Below are positions 47,471 through 59,493 of a stretch of DNA of 64,000 nt, one piece after another; position 1 is the first letter of the stretch; every line of letters starts with the position of its first letter. This stretch comes from Lutjanus erythropterus. Its lineage: Eukaryota; Chordata; Actinopteri; Lutjaniformes; Lutjanidae. The notes beneath the pieces were generated by a model. It ran no database searches. It was not told the origin of the DNA and was given only the letters and a program-made list of their open reading frames with translations. The position numbers and the translations under genes are program-made. The stretch is taken from the NCBI GenBank assembly GCA_020091685.1, contig CM034603.1, forward strand, positions 6,205,848 through 6,269,847. The letters are read 5' to 3'.

Positions 47471-48620
47471 TGGTAACACTTTATCTGACAAGGTGTGCAT
47501 ATGACTGTTATTACACTATGATAACAGTGTCATGACATCTGTCATGAACATGAGGGAGTCTTTATTGGAGGTGCCACAATTTCAATTTAAAATTAAAGAG
47601 AGCAAAATGGAATCAAAATCAAAAAGTCAAATCGCAATTCTTTCTGTGTTTTTTTTTTCCTCTCTCAGAAATGTGCAGGATGTTGCAAGTAGCCTGCCTG
47701 CTTCTGGCATCTGATGCGTGTCCGCATCTGTATCCGTGGATACAGATGTGAGGATCCCACAGTTTTTCCATTTATCTTATTGACTCCTAACACTCTGTCA
47801 AATTTGCAACAGTAACGTCATGTCAAGATTACAAACTGTAGAAAATTAAGATAACTTGGCTGTAAAAGGCCTGGTTTTGATCTTTATTAGGTTCTTACCT
47901 GGTGATACCATCAGAAAAATGTTAATGTTAAAGAATTTCACCTCAGGCCATGCAGTGGGATTGTCTCACTCAGAAAAGCAAGGTAAGGAGAAGAGACACT
48001 GAGATTTACTGGAAATATTGAGTTTGTCAATTTAACTTTTTCTCTCTGGTAGACATGGTGCTAAAATAATCCATTGATGTGCTAAAATCTAATGTTTTTA
48101 GTGAGCTACAGTGTCATATTGTGGACATGGTTTTCAGAGTGTGATGTGGTGCCTTTTTGTCTCTGTATCACACTTGATACCGTGTACTATCTTTTTTAAA
48201 GAAGAATTTGGAGGTCTAAATGAACAATAATCTGCTAAGCTTTGAAAATCAAGACTCAGTAGTTTAAAAACAGCATAAGCATCAGTGCAAAAAAAAAAAG
48301 TCAAATCAAATCATGGATTTGGAGTATAGTGAATTATGAATGTTTATGACTGTTATCATTAAATATCATTTGGTAAATTATGTCACTTTTAATGCCAAGT
48401 TGACTGTGTTTAAGATGTCTTTGTTATGACAACTTGACATTGATCAAGTCAATAATGTATTTCTTATGATAGCAGTCAAATTAAAATGGCACATTTTTGA
48501 CTTAATAAATGCATTTTACAGTGTAATAACACTTAATGACATCTTTATTACCAGTTATGAATAATTTCCTGGACTTGAAGCAAAATGGTACCATTTCAAC
48601 TTATCATAAAGATGTCATAA
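47471..48620. repeat. GGTAACACTTTA-type dispersed element
   Basis: Opens GGTAACACTTTATCTGACAA and is scattered with GTCATGACATC, TGTCATGAACATGA, AAAGATGTCATAAG and ATGACATCTTTA motifs in both orientations, as in a teleost non-autonomous family. The right terminus is not clear. Confidence 0.5.
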
Positions 48621-49190
48621 GACCAGTTCCCACATGATTTAGCTTACAGAGATACCTGACGGATCGCTGACAGTTAGGTAGTTTCCTTGTTGCTTAAGTA
48701 GGCTAACTGCTGTCACAAAATGCTTAATATTTCATATTTTGTTGCAAGCAAGGTTATTTTTGAAAAACAACAACAATAATATGAATAAGAAATCAAAAAA
48801 GCAAAGTTAAAAGCTTTCTTTAAGACAGGGACCTAATATAAAATCTGACTATCTGGTGCTGAAGCTTTAAATAGTGTTGTTTTTCCTTCTTGTCTTGTGA
48901 AAAAGTAGTCATTTCACTGTAGCTTGGCAGTGTTTGCTTGAAGCCCATGTTGTCAGGCCCCCGCTGGCCTTGTTTCTCTGCCACTGTCATTGTTTTCATA
49001 CAAATTGGGAGGAAGTGTGCCAGTGTTCTTGAGGAATACTTTGAGTAGGACGTGCTGGCTGAAATGCACAAGTGCTTTGTTGTTGTGGGTAGCAGGGGAG
49101 GCAGCAATCAAATCAAAAGCACAAACAATCCCAGAAATTTAGGAATGCGTCTGTGGAGTACATACACAAAGAGGGCGGCCGTGAATCCGT
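48621..49190. other. No gene or recognisable element
   Basis: Unique sequence; a 95-codon minus frame (48820-49107) shows no motif. Confidence 0.35.
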
Positions 49191-49215
49191 GATGATGATG
49201 ATGATGATGATGATG
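49191..49215. repeat. (GAT)8 microsatellite
   Basis: Trinucleotide GAT/ATG run followed by GGGGGG. Confidence 0.93.
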
Positions 49216-51589
49216 GGGGGGATGAGAGGCAGCAGTCATTACTGACACAACAGGAAGCGGTTACACGTGACTGAGTCATGGCTTGATCATGTCTGGGAGA
49301 TGAAGGCCCTGCTTGCTTTTAGAAGTTAATTCTGTGATGACTGAATTCATTCAGCATCCCAACTGACAGAACAATCTGTTGTACTTGTTTCTTAGCAACT
49401 GAGAGGAGCTTCACATCGAACAGTAAACAGTTGCTGAAAGAAACACACAAGTGAACACCAACATGTTATTAGAAGAAAGGGGTGTTGAGACGTCTGACAG
49501 ATTACACAGTAAAGCCTCAGTTCCGCTGGGCGCGGCCCCATGGCATCATGTCTGCAATGCATCTTTGATCTGTCCTCCATGCGTCTTCATGCCCAACATG
49601 CAGAGATTTTGTTGATTTGATCATTTATTCTTGATTTTAAGTAAGCTCTGTAGTTAAATGTTTTTATGTTTGGGAGTCTGCGCAGGGTGTTTTATTTTGA
49701 AAACTGACTGGATTCTTTAAGCCGTCCGACTTCCTCACCTGGCTGCTCTATGCAGCCAAGCCCTTAGTTCCATGTGCCAGTCCTACTCAGATTCAACCCT
49801 GTTTCCAAGACATTATATTTAAGTATTTAGATTAAACATTAAATACATCAAAAACATTTTGAAGGAAATGTAATGCTGCTGTCTGGATATGATTTCTGTT
49901 AACATAAGGGAGGAAATGTTCATATATGTACCTTACAAGTCATCAAAATGTTTATACTGAATGTATCAGTTCACTGACAACATACTTAGTTTTCAGCCAA
50001 AATTTCAATTCTTGTATTACAATATGTACCATAGTGAGTCCATTGTGGTACATAAATGTAACACTTCACTCATTCACAAACATATCAGCCATAATCAAGG
50101 CAATGAGTGTCACCGCAATGTATTTGGGGAAACCATGCAGTACTATACAAACAGAATTCCTAGGACAGGGTTGTTCAGCGAGTTGCTCTCAAAATTCCAA
50201 CAACTGAAACTTCAAAGCAGTTTTTTTGGCGCTTCCTTCTAAAGGATGTCTTTTCATCTGATGCCCCCATGATTAGGGTAACATTGTTGGTCAGTGCCGT
50301 CCAACAACTACATAACCATTAAAAAAAAAAGATCCATATGATTTGAAACCTCTATGGATAACTTTAAGCACCACTGACTGGATGCAAGGAGTGGTCTCTA
50401 GTTGTCAAAGTCAGATGATTGTGTACCAACCTATCCAACAAAACCTAGAAATAGAATTTATAGATATAGAATTTATAAACTCTGTTATTTTTTTGCACAT
50501 ATGTTCTTTCACTCACACCACAAAAGGTTAATCTTCTCTTGTCCTCTTTCCCTCTGTTGTCCACCACAGGATCCAGGATGCACTGCAGCCGAGGCCTAAC
50601 TTTAAAAATGTAAGTTGATGTGGTCACTGATCATTTCCCCTGAAGACTATTTCCACGCCTGATTTCCTCCCTCCAGACATATCGAGGACATGACCTCGCT
50701 GTCCTCTGTGGACACAGTGGGACTATCTAAATTGTGGAGGAATAGCACAGGGCCGTGTCAGCTGAGAGAGACATTATGAATTCTGCTCAGGATGCCGTGT
50801 GGTGCATATCAAAGTGGAGACGTCCAGTAAACATGGCAGGGGTTTGAACTCTTAACTGGTGAGTGAAAATAATCTGCTGAGATGATTGAACCAGATGATT
50901 TAGATGTTTCTCTTTATCTTCCATCCTTTTTATAATGTTAGTTTTCAGTTTTATGTTGAGGGGCTGTATGAAATCAATTAGGGGAAAGGGTGTTCAAAAC
51001 AGGGTAATGGACTTTTTTATTTTCTCAGTGGAGAGTAAGTGTAGTCTTTTGGGAAGTGGGAGTAGATCTTTTAAGATTTTGCCATCTAAGATTCAGATTT
51101 TATTTCATTCCTCTTTTGTAAGCAAAAAATGAGAAAAGAAAGAAAGTGTTATTTGAAATCTGGTTTGGAGTAACAACAATTGCCCCACAGCAGCACAATG
51201 ATGTCTCCTACTTTCTGCAGGCTGAATTCAGTTCAGATCTGAATGTATCAAGAATATTAGTAACTGTCTGTCCAGTAATTATTTACAGTCAAACAATGAC
51301 AAGACATAAATCACAATGGACTCTGGAACACAGCACACAGGTCAGGTCAGGATGCTGACCTCACTTTCCAGAGCCTTATAAAAAGTGCAGGCAAAACCTC
51401 ATTTCATCACTTGAGAAATATATCCAAAGTTAAAAGCGTGGATGAGTTTTTCAGCATCGTCCTGGGATAAAAAGCTTTATGTCCAGTCGGTTAGTCTAAT
51501 AACCCAAAAAGCAACTTGATTGACTGCAGCTACTCCAGAACACAGCTACACTACAGTATTGTAGGCTCTTAGGAGAGCTATCTATACTG
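49216..51589. other. Mostly unique; possible cryptic microexon at 50570
   Basis: No supported gene. A plus-strand acceptor/donor pair brackets 40 nt at 50570-50609 (described as a finding). Short frames elsewhere are random. Confidence 0.3.
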
Positions 51590-51594
51590 TTCTT

Positions 51595-51672
51595 GTACTT
51601 CTGTTTGTTGTTGTGAGTCACTTCACTTTAGTTTCCCTGTATGGGATCAATAAAGTTCATCTTGTCTGATGT
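51595..51672 (+). mobile_element. SINE/LINE 3' tail fragment
   Basis: TTTCCCTGTATGGGATCAAT then AAAGTTCATCTTGTC is the 3' terminal motif shared by teleost SINEs and their LINE partners, also seen at 21245-21267 and 62705-62742. Confidence 0.6.
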
Positions 51673-52039
51673 TATAAACAATTCAACATATTAACACTGC
51701 CAGGACTTAATTTCAGTCTTCATAAAAAGGAGACTCAGGAGTATCAATAAACCACACTTATGTGATCATATATCAATAAATCAGGTTCTACTGTTAGGCT
51801 GAGCTTTTGTAATGCTGCTGTCTGCCTGCAGACATCCATATATTGCACTGATAGGGCTGCTTGTATGCATTCAAAGGGCATTAGGAAAGAAACAAAAGAC
51901 CAGCAAAGAGAGCATAAGGAGACCATCTGAACCCGATGACTCACACGTTGCCTTTGGAGATGGAAAGCATTACAATGCTAAAGCAGGGTGAAAATCAGCC
52001 ACAGACACAAATACAAATGATCCATGTTAATACAGCCTT

Positions 52040-52295
52040 GTATACTTGAAGTCAATGTGGAAGTGGCTTAAACCTGCATTCTTTTTAATGGCCAGCAGGG
52101 GGCGAATCCCCTGGTTGCGAAAATAAATCTGATTGCATGGAATCTTATGAGAAAATGGTCCTTCTTCTCACTTAATTTATGACCTCAGTAAACAGTTTCC
52201 TAATGAGTTCACGGTCAATCACTAGTTTCAACTGTTCTTCAATACAACGTGATGTTCATTTTGTAAATTTAGAGTAAAATACACCATTAAGCAGT
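52040..52295 (-). repeat. Dispersed repeat X, copy 2 (inverted relative to 9050)
   Basis: TTGAAGTCAATGTGG, GCCAGCAGGGGGCGAATCCC, TATGAGAAAATGG and TGAGTTCACGGTCAATCACT are landmarks of the same teleost repeat as at 9050-9320, in the opposite orientation. Confidence 0.55.
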
Positions 52296-53195
52296 GTATG
52301 CTTTAGGATTGGGCAATCTCAGTGAGTTGGTCCAGTGCAACTGAAATCAAACTGCCAAACTGGATGGTATTGCTTACAGTGTTTTCAAAAACATAATTTG
52401 GTGTACTGTTTAGGTGTAATATGAGAAAGATTGCGACCAGGCAGGCTGCAATTGTGTTTCCAGTTTCCAGCAGAGCCTCCTGAAACTCAGAGCAAACTGT
52501 CAAACTAGGCAGTGCTGATCAAATATCGGTCAATATTCTGTTTCTTGCCAAAAATATTTTCAGATTGTGGGTGGAGAGGTGGTGTCATGGTCGCTCCATC
52601 CACTTCTTCCTTTACCTCAACCGTGGACAGTAGAATAAGTTTGTATCTGTGAAAGAAAAACACCTTTGAGCCAACCATTTTCGTCTGTGTCATTTGTTTA
52701 CTCTCAAAGACCCCATTTTTCTATAAGCAACTGTTAAAAGCCTTTGAAGGAGACATTTCTAACCTCCTGCTGTCTGAGTGACCAGAGGAGCAGCACAGAA
52801 CTGAGCCAGGCACCAGCTGAGAGACTGAGTGACTGCACAACTGTGAACCAGGCCATCACACATCCTAACATGCTCGGCGGACTTTTCCTGAGTAAAAGTG
52901 AACAAAAGGCAGCCAGCGAGACAGAGAAAGTGGAGTGAGGGCCTGTGCGATTCACTTCAAAATGTTCCGTATAAAATTGTACATCTTTTGAAACACAGTC
53001 ACAGTCAACTCCAGTTACGGTCAAAGAACAAAAAACGCCACAGATAATTAGAACATCTAATTTTCAGGCAAGTCTGCATTTCTGACAGTACAAACGGCCG
53101 TGACAACTTTCAAGAGAAGCTATTTTTACATTTGGGCTCATGGAGGGAGGGAAGGATGGAGGGGAAGGAAACGACAAGTCAAAAAATCTGAATAC

Positions 53196-53219
53196 ATATA
53201 TATATATATATATATATAT
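53196..53219. repeat. (AT)12 microsatellite
   Basis: Pure AT run after GAATAC. Confidence 0.93.
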
Positions 53220-54535
53220 TCCAAGTTGAGGAAATGGAAATTCAAATTGCAGCCTCAGCGGATGCAGTGTATATCTATCACATTTGGTATTGAATTTGGA
53301 GTAATGATAATGGTGACAGGGCCGATGTGAACTCTGGACCTGGCGAAGGACTGCACTGCATTATTTATAGGGCGCACAGCTAACAGCCTCTGGACACACA
53401 GACAAACCTCCCATCTTGGCACAGACCGTCTTCTGCAGCAGGCAAAATATTTGGCCTAAAAGGGATATTTTAGGTTCCAGCTCAATATATAAAATAATTG
53501 TCAATAGTTTAACAATTATATCAGTTTCCGCTGTGCTACATGTTCTTATTGCAAAAGGAGGTCAGAAAAAGTTATGTGAGTGAATGAATCAGTATTATTC
53601 TGCATTGAATTCTCTTCCTCTTTATGACTATTTGAAGTTCAAATTGTCAATTCTTTTTAGTTTTTTAACAGGAGAAATCTTTCCGTTTGGCCTTCTGTCC
53701 TCACTAATCTGACAATGGAGCTTTTCAGAAGTGCTCGGTGGAGTGGGTGTATTAGCCTGGTCAGGGGCTGAGTGTCTGTGTAGTTAAGGTGACGATTTTC
53801 TATCTCCTGTAACCACCTCTATGTTCACTCATTTCTAAATGCCAGTTCAGCCGATCACACAATACTTGTTATTAAGGTCTCCCCTCAGTCCAAAAAAAAC
53901 TTTTTTTCTTTTTGTTCTTTCAATTGACCCTTTGCTAAGACCCTCCTGCCAACACCAAATGTCAAATCATAGAGTCGCAACTGTAACTAAGGAGCCGCAG
54001 GCCTGTCAAGCTTTTCTCGTCAAGCTCTCTACATGTTGATGCGGCGTGCACGGGCCTTCGAGAAGAGCGATACTCAGTGTTTCATGAGTCTGGACCATGG
54101 CGTATTCTTTCAAAAATGTGAAACACAACGTGCACACATGTGGAGAATGGATTAAATTTTGCCTTTATCCACCCTAATGCATGTTGCAAATGTTAGCATG
54201 TCCAGCTAACTGATGCTAGCTTGCTAGCTGCAGTAGGGTTACCTCCAGCCAAACTTCCTAGTTACATGCATCTGCATTTGTTATGTGAGGAGTTTTGGGG
54301 AGGAGGATGTGGGCTGGTGCTGAATCACAGTGGGGAAACTATAATGCATCTCTCTGGTCTAATCTGGGTTAGTTTAGCTCTTGTGCTGGCTCTCTTCCTG
54401 GGGCCGTCGTGGTCTGGCTGATCTGGCTGGGTGACTCACGGTCCACTGCACTAATCAAGTCCCTGTGCTTCCTTTTCCCATGTTAGTGAGTGTCCAATCA
54501 AAGTTTGGGAACTGCTTTCTGTTTAGTCTAGTTCT
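53220..54535. other. No gene or recognisable element
   Basis: Unique sequence. GCTAGCTTGCTAGCTGCAG at about 54217 is a small GCTAG cluster without further structure. Confidence 0.35.
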
Positions 54536-54850
54536 GGTTGATTTTACACCAAAAAGAAAGTAGTTCCTACATGAAACTGCTCACAACAATGTCTGCGGAT
54601 TATCTTTAATAGCTGGGTCATGATTTTTGGAAAAAGTCACTGGTTTTGAATTTTTCAGATATATTTTTTGGTGCTTTGAGCACCACAAGCTGAGCAACAT
54701 CTGGTCCCATTATTCCATATTGGAGAGAAAACATCTCTACCATCAATCCTGCAACTCAAACCACCCCCAAAAAATCTAGACTGATAAATGGCGCTACAAG
54801 CCAGGGGAAAAATATGTATTTTAATTTTGGGGTGAATTGTCCCTTTAAGA
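54536..54850 (+). repeat. Dispersed repeat Y, copy 2
   Basis: GAAAGTAGTTCCTACATGAA, CTGCTCACAACAATG, GAGCACCACAAGCTGAGCA, AAAAAATCTAGACTGATAAA and GGGGAAAAATATGTATTTT match 19965-20283 in order. It ends GTCCCTTTAAGA. Confidence 0.75.
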
Positions 54851-55329
54851 TATTACAGCCTTGCAACTGTGATTCCACTGTTTGAATGCTGCTGTTCCTG
54901 AGAAGTTGACATTTTTGTGAAATTTGACAAATGAAAAGTTTTATGTCTGTTTTATGAGTTTGGAGTTATGAGCTGTCCGATGGACACATAATCCTTTGGC
55001 ATCTTTAAATTAAACCATCTGAGATAAATGACTGCCTGAATGTATGGACAGTCATGTTTCTAAGACTATAATAAATATCTGCTGTATTACTGGCTCATAA
55101 AATACTCTTTCAACTCTCCCTGCACTACGTATCCTCGATCCTGCTGAGCTCATAACTCTGAGAACAGAAAGAATCAGCAAAAAGTGTGAGGGTCTGAAGA
55201 GAAATATGACAGAATCACTGCCTATGTCTCTGTCGCTCATAATTAACAACAGCTCCTCTTTTATCTGCTCACAGATTACAATGAAAGTATTTAAAGCTCT
55301 GACTTTAATCTCCCAGACAAAATACATTT

Positions 55330-55760
55330 ACCATTCCCTCTGATCCCCCCCATGTTAAGTCACTCTTTAAAGAGTCCAAATCCGAACAAATTTTATTTAG
55401 TTAAATAAACGAGGACATTGTGAATTACAGCGGAAGTACAAGCTTTCTGTTAAATCAATTTACAGCAGAAATAAAGATGCAAAAACAGCCAATTTCAAAT
55501 AGACTAGCTAATTAAAGCTCCAAACCTTTAAATAGCCGTTTAGGAAGGAGGAAGATGGTAAAAGTTTGTAGAATTCACTAAATGTTAAGCCTTGTTTCAC
55601 TTTTTCCTTTCCTCCTTCAGCCCTGAGAACAAAGAAGCATCTTAAATGAAAGGAGCTGAGATTTTGCTGGCTTACAGTTCCTTGATCCGCAGCCGTACAC
55701 AAATCATAATACCGCTGCTTGAATTAGATTTCCACCCATCCAGTGAATTTTAATACACAA
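55330..55760. promoter_or_regulatory. Candidate conserved non-coding element
   Basis: Unique block of about 430 bp dense in TTAAAT/TTAATT/CTAATTA homeodomain-like cores (AGACTAGCTAATTAAAGCTC near 55501), with no repeat signature. Its proximity to the BRINP exon makes an intronic regulatory role conceivable; unproven. Confidence 0.25.
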
Positions 55761-56379
55761 GAGCTGTGTTAGATAATGCGTGTTTTGAGTAAAAGTGATA
55801 CAGAACATCTTTTCATTACATGCTCTCACACTGAGACGGGACTTCATTGAATTCTAGTGTCAGCACTGCATTATTGAAAACATGAAAAAAACAGATGTGT
55901 TTATGTATTTACAAAGGCAAAAAAAGATGCATATCATCATATTGACCTTTAGTGTTTGTCGCTGTGCATGTATATCACTACATTATCACTGATATTCTCT
56001 TTTATTCCATTTGAGCACAGTGCAGTAATATTTTTCATATATTCCACCCTGTGATATTTGATTTAATCCTTGAAGTCAATACTTGGCTGCTCAACATCAA
56101 ATAGAGAAATCTGAAATATGTGTGCCTTCATGTATGCTTAGTATTAACTCTGTTCTCGGTGTTCTTGACAAATAAAGATGTGTGACCTTAATAAGGAATG
56201 ACATTAAAAAGTTAGTATGAAAAGGAGAAAAAAGTCAAACTCAAACACAACCCATGGTATCACAATGATACTGAATAAAAGAAAAGTGTTAACATGAAGG
56301 TCAAAACATCCTTCATGGCATCACATTACTAATTCACAGTAGATAAGACTTGTCTTGATCTCTCAGTTTATTTTTGATT

Positions 56380-57800
56380 TCCAAGGGACGCAGACCAAAA
56401 TGCTTCTGGACCCAACTCAATGGACCTACAACCAATCAAATGCAGAAACATGGCAGCCTTGTCGCAAATTTTCTCAAATTACAGCTTAACAGTACACTAA
56501 AGTGTGTCTGAAAATATTTCAGCTGAAAAGCAAACAATGCAGTAACAGAATCTTGATTCATATTTGATCATCACTGCCTACTTTAACAATTTGATCTGAG
56601 TTTTGTGAGTCTGGTTCATTGCCCTCAAAAACGCAATGTACCAGACTTAGTCAGTGCATCTGACCTGTTACATATTAAACAAGCTCGTGTGAGGCTTGAA
56701 CTGGATGGTGGTCAGGTGTATCTGCCAGAACAAATAAAACATGAGTTTGATGATACATCTGGTTCCCAGGCTAGGTCTCAATATGATGACCCATATCGTC
56801 CAACACGTCAAAATTTTCAGTTATCCTGGGAAATATTTCAACATCTAGTCGTCAGATTATTTCTCTAGTGCCATCTTGAGGTTCACATGAGGGTTTTCGA
56901 GTGAAGTTTCCAGGGGGCCACTAGCATGGCTGTAGACCTGTAGGAAGCTTTTGTGCTAGGGACATGGACACAGATGCGAGTACCCTTCACCCCAAAGTCC
57001 AGTTCATCAGATAAGTGTTAACACTGGGTACTGTGATGGGGCATCGTTCATCGACACGGTCCACATCGGGCATGAAAGCAACTGGACCAAAACACGGGTG
57101 TGGGCCCATCTCATCTTCTGAGTCGCAAGGCCATAGAGGAGGATGCAGGAAGGTAGGCGAGAGGATCATCGCTGATAATGTCTCCAAAATATGGCCAAGA
57201 CGTAAACAAATGTTGCCTAGTAGATGACGCAGGTGTACTCCTCTTAAACATTGTGTTTATTGGCAGATTTTAAACCAACTAGGTGCGTACTGCCACCTAC
57301 TGTGTGAGGGTGTGTGTATATGCAAGAACAACATTACTAGCTGACCGGACGGGGAGCAATCATACTCTGGCATGGTGTGAATCACTTGTACCTCAACTTT
57401 ACCCTACAACTTGCTTGTTTGGACGAGTTTCTTCCAAACTTTCAGTTTCACCTTTTTAGTTGTTTTGGTTATATGTGAACACAGCAAATGCACATGTTTG
57501 TTGGGTAAAACAAGCAGGCCAAGACTGTCTCGTGAGGGTGGTCTCAGCTAGCCTCCACTCAAACTCTGGAGGGCTTTGTTTCCAATCAGAGCACAATAGA
57601 CACTACCATACAAAACAACTTGCTCATGCATTACCTGATGGGACGCTCTTTCACATTGGTACAGCTGTTGAATCATATTTACCTGATACACCACCTGAGG
57701 AACAATTGTGGTGCAAGTGCGTGGTAGTACGCACCCATCAGAGCCCATCTCCAACAACAGAATCTTCTAATAACACGCAGCAGGACATTGTCTTCTAGTC
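56380..57800. other. Unresolved segment with several short open frames
   Basis: Plus-strand frames 56605-56868 (LLHIKQARVRLELDGG, VYLPEQIKHEFDD) and 57460-57798 look more protein-like than average but match nothing I know and are not splice-flanked. GCCATCTTGAGGTTCACATG at 56871 is typical of a teleost dispersed repeat, so a decayed transposable element is the likeliest explanation. Confidence 0.3.
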
Positions 57801-58084
57801 ACAGTCTAGATGCTCTGGGGAACTGGCTATTGTTCATTTAATGAATAGTGGCATATTAACCACATGCAATGAAATCAATTAGCAAAACACACTGCTGGTG
57901 CTCCATAATGAAGAAGACAAGAAAAGAAAAGACAGAGGAAAGAGGAAGTGTTTTGAAGAGAATCTGTCCAGTAACATTTATGACCAATGAGAGAACAGCT
58001 CACAGACACAAGCCATTTGTTCACAACTTTTGGACTGGCATTTTTTTAGTTCAGTCCATTTGAGGACAGTATTTCTTATGTTTG

Positions 58085-58770
58085 AAAGAGGCTACTGATG
58101 TTAGCATGCTAGCCAGTAAACCCCAGCCAATCCTTTCTTATAATACTACTTTGTAGCTAAAGTAGCATCCAGTCTGCCCTCAGTCTATAAGAAAAAGCAA
58201 CAATGCCCCATGGGCAAGAAACCACATTCAGTGGCAAAGAAAAAACAGATAGAAATAAAAACAAAACCAGGAAAGTAAACAGCAGTTAATGCTAAAGTTA
58301 GCTATTTGGAGATACCTTACAAAGACAACTAATTGTGTAAAGTTACTGACTGTTGATATGTTTGCTAAGTTAGCTTTTTGTTTTTTAATGGGGTAAAATG
58401 ATGACAAGATACCTGTTGATGTTAGCATGCTAACCAGCTAGCTCCAGTCCATCCTGTCTCATAATACTAATTTGTAGCTAAAGAGACAACAGTGAGTCAC
58501 GGTAGAGTCCAGTCTACCTTCAGTCCAATATAAAAAGAAGTATTGCTATCTGAGGGCAAAAACCATGTTCAATGCAAAGAAAAAAGAAAAAGAAGTGATG
58601 GAAATAGAAGCAAAACAGCATTTAATTGGCATTAGTTTCCACTATTGGAGACAACTCTTTGCAATTAAAGTTCTGAAATTTGATGTTGAATTTGCAACGT
58701 TTCCTCTAGACTGGTATGTAAACACCTGTTAATGCTCCTGTTAGCTATGTAGCTATGTTGCTAAGTTAGC
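58085..58770 (+). repeat. Tandem duplication of a ~340-bp unit
   Basis: Unit 1 (58090-58420) and unit 2 (58430-58770) share TGATGTTAGCATGCTAGCCA/TGATGTTAGCATGCTAACCA, CATAATACTAATTTGTAGCT and GTTGCTAAGTTAGCTCTTTG. Divergence is moderate, so the duplication is not recent. Confidence 0.75.
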
Positions 58771-59417
58771 TCTTTGTTGAAAGGAATAAAGACCCCAACT
58801 TTCTAGTCAAATACTGACCCAAATTAGTTTGGAGTGTGAATCTGACACGTGCCTAAATCTTACATATAGCTTACATAGAGCTAAATAAAAGTATCAAATT
58901 GTCCCCAGATTGCATCAAAAAAGTCTGGAACATGATTGCATCATATGAGAGGACACTGATACATATATGAGATTATATTTAAGGAGGAATGTGGTAAATA
59001 CTCCTGCACAGACATGAGTTTATATAAGATAATACACCCCTACACAAAACAAAACTACGGATGTTTTGACCTGGGGCATGGTTTTAGAAAGATGTGTGCA
59101 TTTATCAGGCATCAACAAACCAGTAGATGCCTTTGTTTCATTATGGGAAATGTAGGACCCAGTGTTTGTGGAGCATTACCTGTGCTAAGGACTAAAAGTC
59201 AGGATGTCTCAGCCCTTGCTGCTTTGATTTTTGCCATTCTTTTGTAACCTGTCCCTCTTGGGTGCCTTACTTTTGTGCAATAATAAATCACAGGAGTGGT
59301 CATAGGCCAAAAAGGTCGGGAAGCCCTATTTCAGAGGATGGACAGAGCTATAAGCGAGAGGACAACATTTTCGTTCCACCTGTTAAATCCTGTGACACAC
59401 TCTTCGTCTGCCTTTTC
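58771..59417. other. Intron of the BRINP gene, no element seen
   Basis: Sequence immediately downstream (transcript sense) of the coding exon; nothing beyond random short frames. Confidence 0.5.
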
Positions 59418-59434
59418 CTCTCTCTCTCTCTCAC

Positions 59435-59475
<41 letters not shown>
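59418..59475. repeat. (TC)n(AC)n microsatellite beside the BRINP splice donor
   Basis: A short TC run is followed by an AC run with one CG interruption. In the sense of the BRINP transcript (minus strand) this reads as about 20 UG units followed by GA units, starting 18 nt into the intron after the donor of the coding exon. Confidence 0.97.
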
Positions 59476-59483
<8 letters not shown>

Positions 59484-59493
59484 ACTCCCTTAC

